A stretch of 17,445 nt of DNA from Clostridiales bacterium UBA1777 (GTDB lineage Bacteria > Bacillota > Clostridia > Oscillospirales > Oscillospiraceae), in contig DCGN01000050.1 of assembly GCA_002315275.1 (NCBI GenBank), forward strand, positions 1 through 17,445, read 5' to 3'. A program made the position numbers and the translations under genes. A model generated the notes under the pieces. That model was not told where the DNA came from and searched no databases. It saw nothing but the letters and a program-made list of their open reading frames with translations. Within the stretch, counting starts at the first letter, position 1. The number at the start of each line of letters is the position of its first letter. Positions 6,595-13,983 of this stretch are shown in pieces.

Positions 6595-9192
6595 TTATGC
6601 CCTCGCCTTTTTCTGAAGCTCAAACAGCATGTTCATTGCTTCAATGGGCGTTACCGTGTTCAGATCGGTCTCGAGAAGCATCCGGCGCACCTCGTCAACT
6701 CCGACGTCGGTGAAGCTTATCTGATCCGTCGCTTTGGCGCGGACCATCTCCGCGGGGCCCTGCGTCTCAAGCTCCTTCAGATAGCCCTTTGCCTTAGTGA
6801 TTATAGTGTCGGGCAGGCCTGCCAGCTTTGCGACCTCGATGCCGTAGCTGTCATCAGCCGCGCCGCGGACTATCTTGCGCAGGAACACGAGCGTGCCGCC
6901 CTGCTTCTTCGCGGTTATGTTATAGTTCTTCACGCCGGGAAGCTCGCCCTCAAGCGCGGACAGCTCATGATAATGCGTGGCAAACATCGTCTTTGCGCCG
7001 AGTCTGCGCTTGTCGGCGCAGTACTCAAGGACGGCGCGGGCAATTGCCATGCCGTCAAAGGTCGAGGTGCCGCGGCCTATCTCGTCAAGAATGAGAAGCG
7101 AGGCAGCAGTGGCGTGCTTGATGATGTTCGCCATCTCGTTCATTTCGACCATAAAGGTGGACTGGCCCGACGCGAGATCGTCGGACGCGCCGATGCGCGT
7201 GAACACTCTGTCGACAATGCCGATCGTTGCGCTCCTTGCGGGGACGAACGAGCCCATCTGCGCCATCAGCGTGATAAGCGCAGTCTGACGCATATAGGTG
7301 GACTTACCTGCCATATTCGGGCCCGTGACTATTGCGACACGGTTGTCCCCGTCACCGAGCATCGTATCGTTCGGGACAAAGAGGACGTCCTTCATCGTCT
7401 GCTCGACAACGGGATGGCGTCCGTCGATTATGCTGAGCTCGCGCGAGGTGTCGACCTCGGGCATCGTGTAATTGTTGCGCACGGCGACCTCGGCGAGAGA
7501 CGCGAGCACGTCAAGCCTCGCGACGGCGTCGGACGTGGCCTGAATGCGGTTCACCTGCGAGGCGACCGTATCTCTCAGCTCGGCGAAGAAGTTATATTCA
7601 AGCTCGTTTATCCTTTCGCGGGCGGTGAGGAGCGTATTTTCAAGCTCCTTCAGCTCCTGCGTGAAGTAGCGCTCATTAGAAACAAGCGTCTGCTTGCGGA
7701 TATAGTCCTCGGGTATGCCCGCATCGCCTACGGACTTAGGCACATCGATATAGTAGCCGAAAACGCGGTTATAGCCGACCTTGAGCTTTCTTATGCCTGT
7801 GCGCTCGCGCTCGCGCGCTTCAAGCTCTGTCACCATCTGCGCGCCGTTATCGCGGATATTGCGGAGCTTATCGACCTCCTCGGAATACCCCGGCCTTATA
7901 AAGCCGCCCTCGCGCACGGAAAACGGTGGCTCATCATCGATGGCTCTGTCTATCCTCACGCGGATATCCTCGAGCTCGTCCATCTCGCAGATATCGCGAA
8001 GCTCCATGCACCTGAAGGTGCCGAGAAGCTCCTTCAGAATAGGCAGCCTCGCCGCGCAGTTTGCAAGTGTGCGCAGGTCCCTTGCGCCCGCGGTGCCGTA
8101 AACACAGCGGCCGACGAGACGCTGCATATCGCTTATCTCGCGCAGCGCCTCAATAAGCTCACCCCTGCGGACATTATCCCTGAAAAGCTCATCCACAGCG
8201 GAAAGCCTGCGCTTTATCGCGACCGCGGAAAGGAGCGGCCTTTCCACCCATGCGCGCAGAAGCCTGCCGCCCATAGGCGTTTTCGTCTTATCCAGCACCC
8301 ACAGAAGCGAGCCGCGCTTTTCGCCGCTTCGAAGTGACTCCGTAAGCTCAAGGCTGCGGCGCGTTGTCCAGTCAAGCTCCATATACCGCCCGCCGTAGAA
8401 CACGTCGAGCCGGTTTATATGGGAGGTGTCAAACTTCTGCGTTTCGGTTATGTATGTGAGCAGCGCTCCGACGGCACAGACGGCGCCGTTTCTGTCGCCG
8501 ATGCCGGATTCGTCTATGTCGCTGTAGCCGAACTGCTCGCAGATCCTCGCGGAGCAGGGCATGAACTCGAAGCGGTCATTGCCGTGCTCGGGCATGGCGT
8601 TGAGCTTCTGAATGGCAAACTCTACTATCTGCCTGTTCTCCTCCGCGCCCGCGGAAAAGACTACCTCGCGCGGCGCAAAGCGGCCGAGCTCGTTTATGAT
8701 ATGGCTGACGGCGTCGCTCTCAAAGGCGGCGCAGCAGAATTCTCCCGTGGATACGTCGCAGAACGCGATACCGCCCTCAGCCCCCGTGAGGCTGACGGCA
8801 CAGATATAGTTGCTGCGGCCCTCCTCGAGCATTGAGCTCTCCGTGACCGTGCCGGGAGTGATTATTCTGATAACGTCACGCTCGACGAGACCCTTCGCGA
8901 GAGCGGGATCCTCCATCTGCTCGCAGATGGCGACCTTGTAGCCCTTCGCAATCAGCTTTGCGATATAAGACTCCGCGCTGTGATACGGAACGCCGCACAT
9001 CGGCGTTCTCTCTTCGGGATTCTCGACAGACCTGTCCCTCGTTGTGAGGGCAAGATCGAGCTCTCGCGAGGCGACCTTTGCGTCCTCATCGAACATCTCG
9101 TAGAAGTCTCCGAGGCGGAAGAACAGAAGGCAGTCTCTGTGCTGATCCTTTATAGCGTAATACTGCCGCTTCATCGGCGTTAATTCAGCCAT
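6595..9192 (-). CDS. mutS: DNA mismatch repair protein MutS
   Basis: MutS recognises mismatches and small loops and recruits MutL. From the ATG at 9192 the protein has 865 residues, normal for the MutS1 type. Seen in order: the mismatch-reading Phe-x-Glu in LGDFYEMF (Phe30, Glu32), connector and lever domains, Walker A GPNMAGKST (about 624-632), the Walker B block LILDEIGRGTSTFDG (about 700-714), ATHYHEL (738-744), and a C-terminal dimerisation helix-turn-helix (about 830-865). QISF near 824 resembles the beta-clamp binding motif. An ATG five codons upstream (9207) is in frame, but the 9192 start has a GGAGAG site 7 bases before it and matches the usual LTPMxxQY opening. The gene overlaps miaB by 8 bases, so translation is likely coupled. 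Confidence 0.97.
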   Translation of the reverse strand: MAELTPMKRQYYAIKDQHRDCLLFFRLGDFYEMFDEDAKVASRELDLALTTRDRSVENPEERTPMCGVPYHSAESYIAKLIAKGYKVAICEQMEDPALAKGLVERDVIRIITPGTVTESSMLEEGRSNYICAVSLTGAEGGIAFCDVSTGEFCCAAFESDAVSHIINELGRFAPREVVFSAGAEENRQIVEFAIQKLNAMPEHGNDRFEFMPCSARICEQFGYSDIDESGIGDRNGAVCAVGALLTYITETQKFDTSHINRLDVFYGGRYMELDWTTRRSLELTESLRSGEKRGSLLWVLDKTKTPMGGRLLRAWVERPLLSAVAIKRRLSAVDELFRDNVRRGELIEALREISDMQRLVGRCVYGTAGARDLRTLANCAARLPILKELLGTFRCMELRDICEMDELEDIRVRIDRAIDDEPPFSVREGGFIRPGYSEEVDKLRNIRDNGAQMVTELEARERERTGIRKLKVGYNRVFGYYIDVPKSVGDAGIPEDYIRKQTLVSNERYFTQELKELENTLLTARERINELEYNFFAELRDTVASQVNRIQATSDAVARLDVLASLAEVAVRNNYTMPEVDTSRELSIIDGRHPVVEQTMKDVLFVPNDTMLGDGDNRVAIVTGPNMAGKSTYMRQTALITLMAQMGSFVPARSATIGIVDRVFTRIGASDDLASGQSTFMVEMNEMANIIKHATAASLLILDEIGRGTSTFDGMAIARAVLEYCADKRRLGAKTMFATHYHELSALEGELPGVKNYNITAKKQGGTLVFLRKIVRGAADDSYGIEVAKLAGLPDTIITKAKGYLKELETQGPAEMVRAKATDQISFTDVGVDEVRRMLLETDLNTVTPIEAMNMLFELQKKARA

Positions 9193-10603
9193 TTTCCATC
9201 TCTCCATAGAGTGCCCACGTGTTGGAGGACACTATTTTCACGTTTATGTACTGACCTATGAGCGCCTTGTCTCCGTGAAGGTGGACGAGTCTGCCTCCGT
9301 TCGTGCGGGAGGAGAGGTTATATTCCTCCTTGCCCGTCTCACCGTCCACGAGCACGCGCACCGTCTTGCCCTCATACTCCTTGTGCTTCTCGCCCGAGAT
9401 GCGGTTCGATACGTCCATAAGTCTGTCAAAGTGGCGCTGCTTGTCCTGCCGCGTGAAGGGGTCAAGCATGCTTGCCGCGGGAGTGCCGACGCGCTTCGAA
9501 TAGATGAATGTGAACATCGCGTCATATCTGACGGCCTCAACGAGCTTTATCGTGTCCTCGAATTCCTCGTCCGTCTCGCCGGGGAAGCCGACGATTATAT
9601 CGGTGGTAACGACAAGGTCGGGCATATACTGCTTGGCAAGCTCAAGCTGATGCATATACTTAGCGCTGTCGTATCCGCGGTTCATGACCTTGAGGATCCT
9701 GTCGTTGCCGGACTGTACCGGCAGATGGAGCTGATGGGCGCACTTTTCGCATTCCGCCATCGTCCTGAAAAGCTTCTCGGTGGCATCCTTCGGGTGGCTC
9801 GTCATGAATCTGATGAGAAACTCGCCGGGAATATCGTTCACCATGCGGATAAGATCGGCAAAATCTATCGGGTCGGGGAGATCCTTGCCGTAGGAATTGA
9901 CGTTCTGGCCGAGGAGGGTAATGTCCTTATATCCCGCCGCGACAAGCTCTCTCGCCTCGCGGAGAATGTCCTCCGGCAGTCTCGATCTCTCTCTGCCGCG
10001 CACGTACGGCACGATGCAGTAGGAACAGAAATTGTTGCAGCCGTACATGATGGAAAGCCACGCTTTTATGCTGCCGTCTCTCTTCAAGGGCATGCCCTCG
10101 ATGACAGAGCCCTCGTCATTCGCGGTGGCGAAAACTCTCTTATGCTTCGTCATCACGCTCTCCATAAGCTCAGGGAAACGCCACAGCTCATGCGGGCCGA
10201 AAACGAGATCCACCACGGGGTAGGATTTTTTAATCTTTGCCGCCATGTGCTCCTGCTGCACCATGCAGCCACAGACTGCGATTATCTGGTTGGGGTTATC
10301 CTTCTTCGTATGGTTGAGCGCGCCTACATTGCCGAGGACGCGCATTTCCGCGTGCTCTCTGACGGCGCAGGTGTTGACCACGATGACGTCCGCCTGAAAT
10401 TCATCCTGCGTGAAGCCGTAGCCCATCTCGGCGAGATAGCCTCTTATCTTCTCGCTGTCAGCCTCGTTCTGCTGGCAGCCGTACGTGTCCACCATGGCAA
10501 GGTGCTTTTTCCCGTCCGCCGTGACCCGGTCGAAGATCCTTGCGCAGATGGCCTCCTGCTCTTTGACCTTTGAAATATCTATCGTTTTTCTGACGTAGCT
10601 CAT
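9185..10603 (-). CDS. miaB: tRNA-2-methylthio-N6-dimethylallyladenosine synthase
   Basis: MiaB is a radical-SAM methylthiotransferase that adds the 2-methylthio group to i6A37 of tRNAs, using the product of MiaA (encoded divergently here). From the ATG at 10603 it has 472 residues. The N-terminal cluster-binding cysteines are Cys43 (DTYGCQQN), Cys79 (VNTCAVRE) and Cys113 (CGCM). The radical-SAM CxxxCxxC is GCNNFCSYC (Cys189, 193, 196), followed by VPYVRGRERSR. A TRAM RNA-binding domain occupies about 400-465. A longer in-frame ATG at 10633 has no ribosome binding site and falls on the predicted transcription start, whereas AAGGA lies 7 bases before 10603. It is the first gene of the operon miaB-mutS-protease-trmO. 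Confidence 0.96.
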   Translation of the reverse strand: MSYVRKTIDISKVKEQEAICARIFDRVTADGKKHLAMVDTYGCQQNEADSEKIRGYLAEMGYGFTQDEFQADVIVVNTCAVREHAEMRVLGNVGALNHTKKDNPNQIIAVCGCMVQQEHMAAKIKKSYPVVDLVFGPHELWRFPELMESVMTKHKRVFATANDEGSVIEGMPLKRDGSIKAWLSIMYGCNNFCSYCIVPYVRGRERSRLPEDILREARELVAAGYKDITLLGQNVNSYGKDLPDPIDFADLIRMVNDIPGEFLIRFMTSHPKDATEKLFRTMAECEKCAHQLHLPVQSGNDRILKVMNRGYDSAKYMHQLELAKQYMPDLVVTTDIIVGFPGETDEEFEDTIKLVEAVRYDAMFTFIYSKRVGTPAASMLDPFTRQDKQRHFDRLMDVSNRISGEKHKEYEGKTVRVLVDGETGKEEYNLSSRTNGGRLVHLHGDKALIGQYINVKIVSSNTWALYGEMENG

Positions 10604-10638
10604 AGTGCTTTCCTTGTAATCATAAGAATTCATTTTAT

Positions 10639-10666
10639 ATTATCACAAATTCAGTAGCGCTTTCAA
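10639..10666 (-). promoter_or_regulatory. Extended -10 promoter for miaB-mutS operon
   Basis: On the minus strand, TTGAAA (10666-10661) and GATAAT (10644-10639) are 16 bases apart, and TGT directly before GATAAT supplies an extended -10. Transcription would begin near 10632, giving a 30-base leader to the preferred miaB start. Confidence 0.65.
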
Positions 10667-10677
10667 TATAAATAAGT

Positions 10678-10683
10678 TATAAT
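10678..10683 (+). promoter_or_regulatory. Candidate -10 box for the mutL operon
   Basis: A perfect TATAAT lies about 70 bases before mutL, but no TTGACA-like box is visible 16-18 bases upstream. If used, it would sit nearly back-to-back with the miaB promoter. This is only a candidate. Confidence 0.3.
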
Positions 10684-10756
10684 ATAGGAAACAGCTTAAA
10701 ACATTCCGTGAAAAGGCCCGTTTTGACCGTTTGGGAGCGGGTCATGAGGTAACTCC

Positions 10757-12724
10757 ATGTCAGTTATAAATATATTAGCCCCTCATGTTGCCGATATGAT
10801 AGCCGCGGGCGAGGTCGTTGAAAGACCCGCCTCCGTCATCAAGGAGCTCGTTGAAAACTCGTTTGATGCCGGCGCAACGAGCGTCACCGTTGAGATACGC
10901 GGCGGCGGCGCGGCATATATCCGCGTTTCCGACAACGGCTGCGGCATGGCCGCCGAGGATGCCGGTATCGCCTTCACGCGCCACGCCACCTCCAAGCTTG
11001 CCGATGAAAAGGGTCTCGAGTGCATCGGCACGATGGGCTTCCGCGGCGAGGCTCTCGCGGCCATCTCCGCCGTCTCCAAGATAGAGATGACGACCCGCCG
11101 CGCCTGCGACAGCGAGGGCACACGCATCACTCTCGACGCGGGAGACATTCAGGACATGCTCCCCTGCGGCTGCCCCGTCGGCACGGTGATCACCGTGCGC
11201 GATATCTTCTACAATACGCCCGCAAGGCTGAAATTCTTAAAATCCGACAGAAGCGAGGCCTCTGCCTGCCAGCTGACGGCGCTTCGCTGCGCCCTCGGCA
11301 GGCCGGACGTATCCGTCCGCTTTATCAAGGACGGCTCGGAGGAGTTCTTCTCCCCCGGAGACGGGCGCGGAGATTCCTGCGCATATGCCCTTCTCGGCCG
11401 TGAGACGGCGACCGGCCTCATGCCCGTCACCGGTGACAATGACGGCATCAGGGTCACGGGCTTTGCCTCCTCTCCCGCCGCGGGCCGCGGAAACCGCGCA
11501 ATGCAGTTTTTCTACTGCAACGGCCGCTTTATCAAGTCTCAGCTCCTGCAGGCCGCACTCGAGCAGGCATACAAGAATTCCCTGCTCTCCGGCCGCTATC
11601 CGAGCTGTGTTCTGTACCTTGATATGAGCTTCGCCTCTGTTGACGTTAACGTCCACCCCGCGAAAACGGAGGTCAAATTCTCCGCCGAGCGCAGGGTGTT
11701 CGACACGGTCTACTATGCCGTGCTGTCCGCGCTTGAGGCAGAAAAGCCGCTCGCTCCCGCCGTTGAAAGACTGTCTCCCGCTCCCAAAGAGGGCTTCTAT
11801 AAGCATATGACTGCCGCGGAGTACCGCTCCTCCCCGCTCGCTTCGGGCAAGCAGGGTACGTCCGAGATGCAGCTCCGCGCCCCTGAGGAGCACTATCAGA
11901 CGAGGCTCGACCTCTCCTCTCCCGCGAGCACTGTCCGCGCACCGCAGCCACAATATACTGTGTCAGGGCATTCTGCCGAAAAACCGAGGTCTGCCGCTCC
12001 CGCTCCCGCTTATACGGCGCCGAAATCGTATTTTTCCGTTTCAGACGGCAAAACACCTGCCATTTCGCCCGTTTCCGCACCGATTCAGCCCCCTGCAGAG
12101 CCCGCTTGTCAACATAATGTTGAAAACTGTGTTCAAAATGTTGAAAGCCCCCTCGTCCCCGAACACAAGATAGTGGGTGAGGCAATGAAGACATATATCA
12201 TAGTCGAGCAGGGCGATTCCCTTATTTTGATTGACAAACACGCCGCTCACGAGCGCATGATATTCGATATGTTGAAATCACGAAAAAGCGAGATCATGTC
12301 GCAGACGCTGCTCTGCCCCGTGACGGTCCGTCCGTCCGGTGACGACGCGGAGCTTATCGAGCGCAACGCAAGCCTTCTCGGTGAGCTCGGCTTCGAGATA
12401 GAGCCCTTCGGCGAGAGAGACTATATCGTGCGTGCTCTGCCTGCCGATATGGATGCCGGAGAGGTCGCCCCCGCGCTTGAGGAGATATGCGAAAAGCTGC
12501 GCCGCGGCAAAGCGCCCGACGCACAGAGCGCAAGAGACGAGATACTCCACACCGTTGCCTGCAAGGCCGCTATAAAGGCCGGCTGGGACACCTCGGCCAA
12601 GGAGCTTGAGCGCGTTGCGGATGCCGTGCTCTCCGGTCAGGTGAAATACTGTCCGCACGGCAGACCCGTATCCGTTACAATGACAAGGAAGGATCTTGAC
12701 AAACAGTTCAAGAGGATAGTATGA
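10757..12724 (+). CDS. mutL: DNA mismatch repair protein MutL, endonuclease type
   Basis: MutL links MutS recognition to strand incision. The 655-residue protein begins with a GHKL ATPase: ELVENSFDAGA (30-40), DNGCGM (59-64), TRHATSK (74-80) and GFRGEAL (94-100). A low-complexity Pro/Ala/Ser linker spans about 335-465. The C-terminal domain has the metal-binding nuclease motif as DKHAAHERMIFD (493-504), a beta-clamp motif QTLLCP (516-521), ACKAAIKAG (601-609) and the zinc-site CPHGRP (632-637), so it should nick DNA itself, as in Bacillus. Two changes from the family consensus DQHA-x2-E-x4-E are visible: Gln to Lys at 494 and the last Glu to Asp at 504. A GAGGT site lies 6 bases before the ATG. 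The stop overlaps the miaA start (ATGA). Confidence 0.97.
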   Translation: MSVINILAPHVADMIAAGEVVERPASVIKELVENSFDAGATSVTVEIRGGGAAYIRVSDNGCGMAAEDAGIAFTRHATSKLADEKGLECIGTMGFRGEALAAISAVSKIEMTTRRACDSEGTRITLDAGDIQDMLPCGCPVGTVITVRDIFYNTPARLKFLKSDRSEASACQLTALRCALGRPDVSVRFIKDGSEEFFSPGDGRGDSCAYALLGRETATGLMPVTGDNDGIRVTGFASSPAAGRGNRAMQFFYCNGRFIKSQLLQAALEQAYKNSLLSGRYPSCVLYLDMSFASVDVNVHPAKTEVKFSAERRVFDTVYYAVLSALEAEKPLAPAVERLSPAPKEGFYKHMTAAEYRSSPLASGKQGTSEMQLRAPEEHYQTRLDLSSPASTVRAPQPQYTVSGHSAEKPRSAAPAPAYTAPKSYFSVSDGKTPAISPVSAPIQPPAEPACQHNVENCVQNVESPLVPEHKIVGEAMKTYIIVEQGDSLILIDKHAAHERMIFDMLKSRKSEIMSQTLLCPVTVRPSGDDAELIERNASLLGELGFEIEPFGERDYIVRALPADMDAGEVAPALEEICEKLRRGKAPDAQSARDEILHTVACKAAIKAGWDTSAKELERVADAVLSGQVKYCPHGRPVSVTMTRKDLDKQFKRIV

Positions 12725-13671
12725 CGAACGCACCGAAGATAGTTGTCATAGCAGGGCCCACCGCAAGCGGCAAAACGGCTCTCGGCATCGCGCTTGCCAA
12801 AAAGCTCGGCGGCGAGATAGTGTCCGCCGATTCGATGCAGATCTACTGCGGGATGGACATCGGCACAGCCAAGGTCACGGCGGAAGAGCGTGCCGAGGCC
12901 GTGCATCATATGATAGACGTTGTCTCCCCGCAGGATGACTGGTCTGTCGCGCGGTATGTCGGCGAGGCCGCCAAGTGCTGCGATGATATAATTGCCCGCG
13001 GGAAAATGCCGATACTCGTCGGCGGGACGGGGCTTTATATCGATTCGCTCATATCCGGGCGCGACTTTGCCGCCGAGAACGGTGATGACGACGTGCGCGG
13101 GCGCCTCGGCGCGGAATATGACGCGGAAGGCGGCGAAGCAATGCTCGCAAGGCTCCGCGCGGTAGACCCAGAGCGCGCCGAGAAGCTCAGCTTCGCCGAC
13201 AAGCGCAGGATAGTCCGCGCGCTTGAGGTATATGAGCTGACAGGCGAAACGATAACCGCTCACGACAGGGCAACGCAGGCCGTTCCCCCGCGCTACGATG
13301 CCGCAAGGATCGTTTTGAATTTTGCCGACCGCGCCGACCTATATGCGAGAATCGACAGGCGCGTCGATGAAATGGTCGCGTCAGGGCTTTTTGAGGAGAT
13401 AGAGCGGCTTTTGACGCTCGGCCTGTCCCCGGAGAGCACCGCCATGCAGGCCATAGGCTATAAGGAGCCCATTGCCGCCATGCGCGGCGACATCACGCGC
13501 GAGGAGGCCGTAGCTCTCATCAAGCAGTCGAGCCGGCGCTATGCCAAGCGCCAGCTGACATGGTTCAACAAATGGCAGAATGCGCTGCGCATCACATGGG
13601 AGCACTCTCCCGATTTTAATTACGCCCTCCGACTTTCGACGGATTTTTTGCGCTCCCGCGATATATCATAA
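12721..13671 (+). CDS. miaA: tRNA dimethylallyltransferase
   Basis: MiaA transfers dimethylallyl from DMAPP to A37 of UNN-decoding tRNAs, making the i6A that MiaB then thiomethylates. The 316-residue protein has the P-loop GPTASGKT (12-19), the catalytic Asp37 in SADSMQIY, the MDIGTAK block (45-51), VHHMIDVVSP (about 61-70), LVGGTGLYIDSLI (about 100-112) and QLTWFNK near 280, matching the family at normal length. Its ATG overlaps the mutL stop by 4 bases and its ribosome binding site (AGAGGA) lies inside the mutL end, so the two are translationally coupled. hfq follows after 84 bases that contain a hairpin but no visible promoter. Confidence 0.97.
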   Translation: MTNAPKIVVIAGPTASGKTALGIALAKKLGGEIVSADSMQIYCGMDIGTAKVTAEERAEAVHHMIDVVSPQDDWSVARYVGEAAKCCDDIIARGKMPILVGGTGLYIDSLISGRDFAAENGDDDVRGRLGAEYDAEGGEAMLARLRAVDPERAEKLSFADKRRIVRALEVYELTGETITAHDRATQAVPPRYDAARIVLNFADRADLYARIDRRVDEMVASGLFEEIERLLTLGLSPESTAMQAIGYKEPIAAMRGDITREEAVALIKQSSRRYAKRQLTWFNKWQNALRITWEHSPDFNYALRLSTDFLRSRDIS

Positions 13672-13711
13672 AGCAAGATGATGCCGCGATCGGCTCATCA
13701 ATACTTTATGA

Positions 13712-13735
13712 CAGAGCGGGCTCGGCTCCGCTCTG
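13712..13735 (+). other. Hairpin in the miaA-hfq spacer
   Basis: CAGAGCGG (13712-13719) and CCGCTCTG (13728-13735) form a perfect 8-base-pair GC-rich stem around the loop GCTCGGCT. It ends 6 bases before the hfq ribosome binding site (AGGAG, 13742-13746). No T-run follows, so it is not a standard terminator. A weaker imperfect hairpin (13679-13698) precedes it. Possible roles are a transcript-processing site, an Hfq autoregulatory site or protection of the hfq message; none can be decided from sequence. Confidence 0.55.
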
Positions 13736-13755
13736 AGAGACAGGAGTTGGCCCAT

Positions 13756-13983
13756 ATGCAGAAAACGCAAAATCTCCAGGATTATTTCCTCAACCGCCTC
13801 AGACGCGACAAAGCAACAGTTACTCTCTTCCTGATGAACGGCTTTCAGCTTCACGGCACGATAAAAAGCTTTGACGGCTTCACGGTCGTGCTCGATTCGG
13901 AAGGCAAACAGCAGCTCATCTACAAGCACGCCATATCGACCGTTGTACCGCCCAGACCCATTGACCTCGAGGACGAGCCATAA
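13756..13983 (+). CDS. hfq: RNA chaperone Hfq
   Basis: Hfq is a hexameric Sm-like ring that binds small RNAs and A/U-rich mRNA. The 75-residue protein begins MQKTQNLQDYFLN, keeping the Gln8 and Asp9 of the proximal U-binding face. The Sm1 fold continues through NGFQLHGTIKSFDGFTVVLD, and the Sm2 signature is IYKHAIS. The short tail ends in the acidic DLEDEP. The reading frame is open for 26 more codons upstream, but those lie over the leader hairpin and lack family similarity. The ATG at 13756 has AGGAG 9 bases before it and gives the standard protein. The mutL-miaA-hfq order is as in E. coli and many clostridia. Confidence 0.96.
   Translation: MQKTQNLQDYFLNRLRRDKATVTLFLMNGFQLHGTIKSFDGFTVVLDSEGKQQLIYKHAISTVVPPRPIDLEDEP

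Noticed and set aside
6592..8337. Long open frame (581 codons) antisense to mutS
   Set aside because: It lies wholly opposite a clear MutS and within-protein composition is rich in Arg, His, Ala and Leu with no known motif. GC-rich codon usage leaves the opposite strand open.
9275..10573. Long open frame (432 codons) antisense to miaB
   Set aside because: It mirrors the MiaB coding frame and shows no family motif, plausible ribosome binding site or domain structure.
10684..10756. Possible LexA/DinR operator before mutL
   Set aside because: GGAAAC...ATTCC looks palindromic at its ends but does not fit the Gram-positive GAAC-N4-GTTC consensus.
13678..13755. 26-codon N-terminal extension of Hfq
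   Set aside because: The extension covers the leader hairpin, has no good ribosome binding site and does not match Hfq; the internal ATG has one and gives a standard protein.
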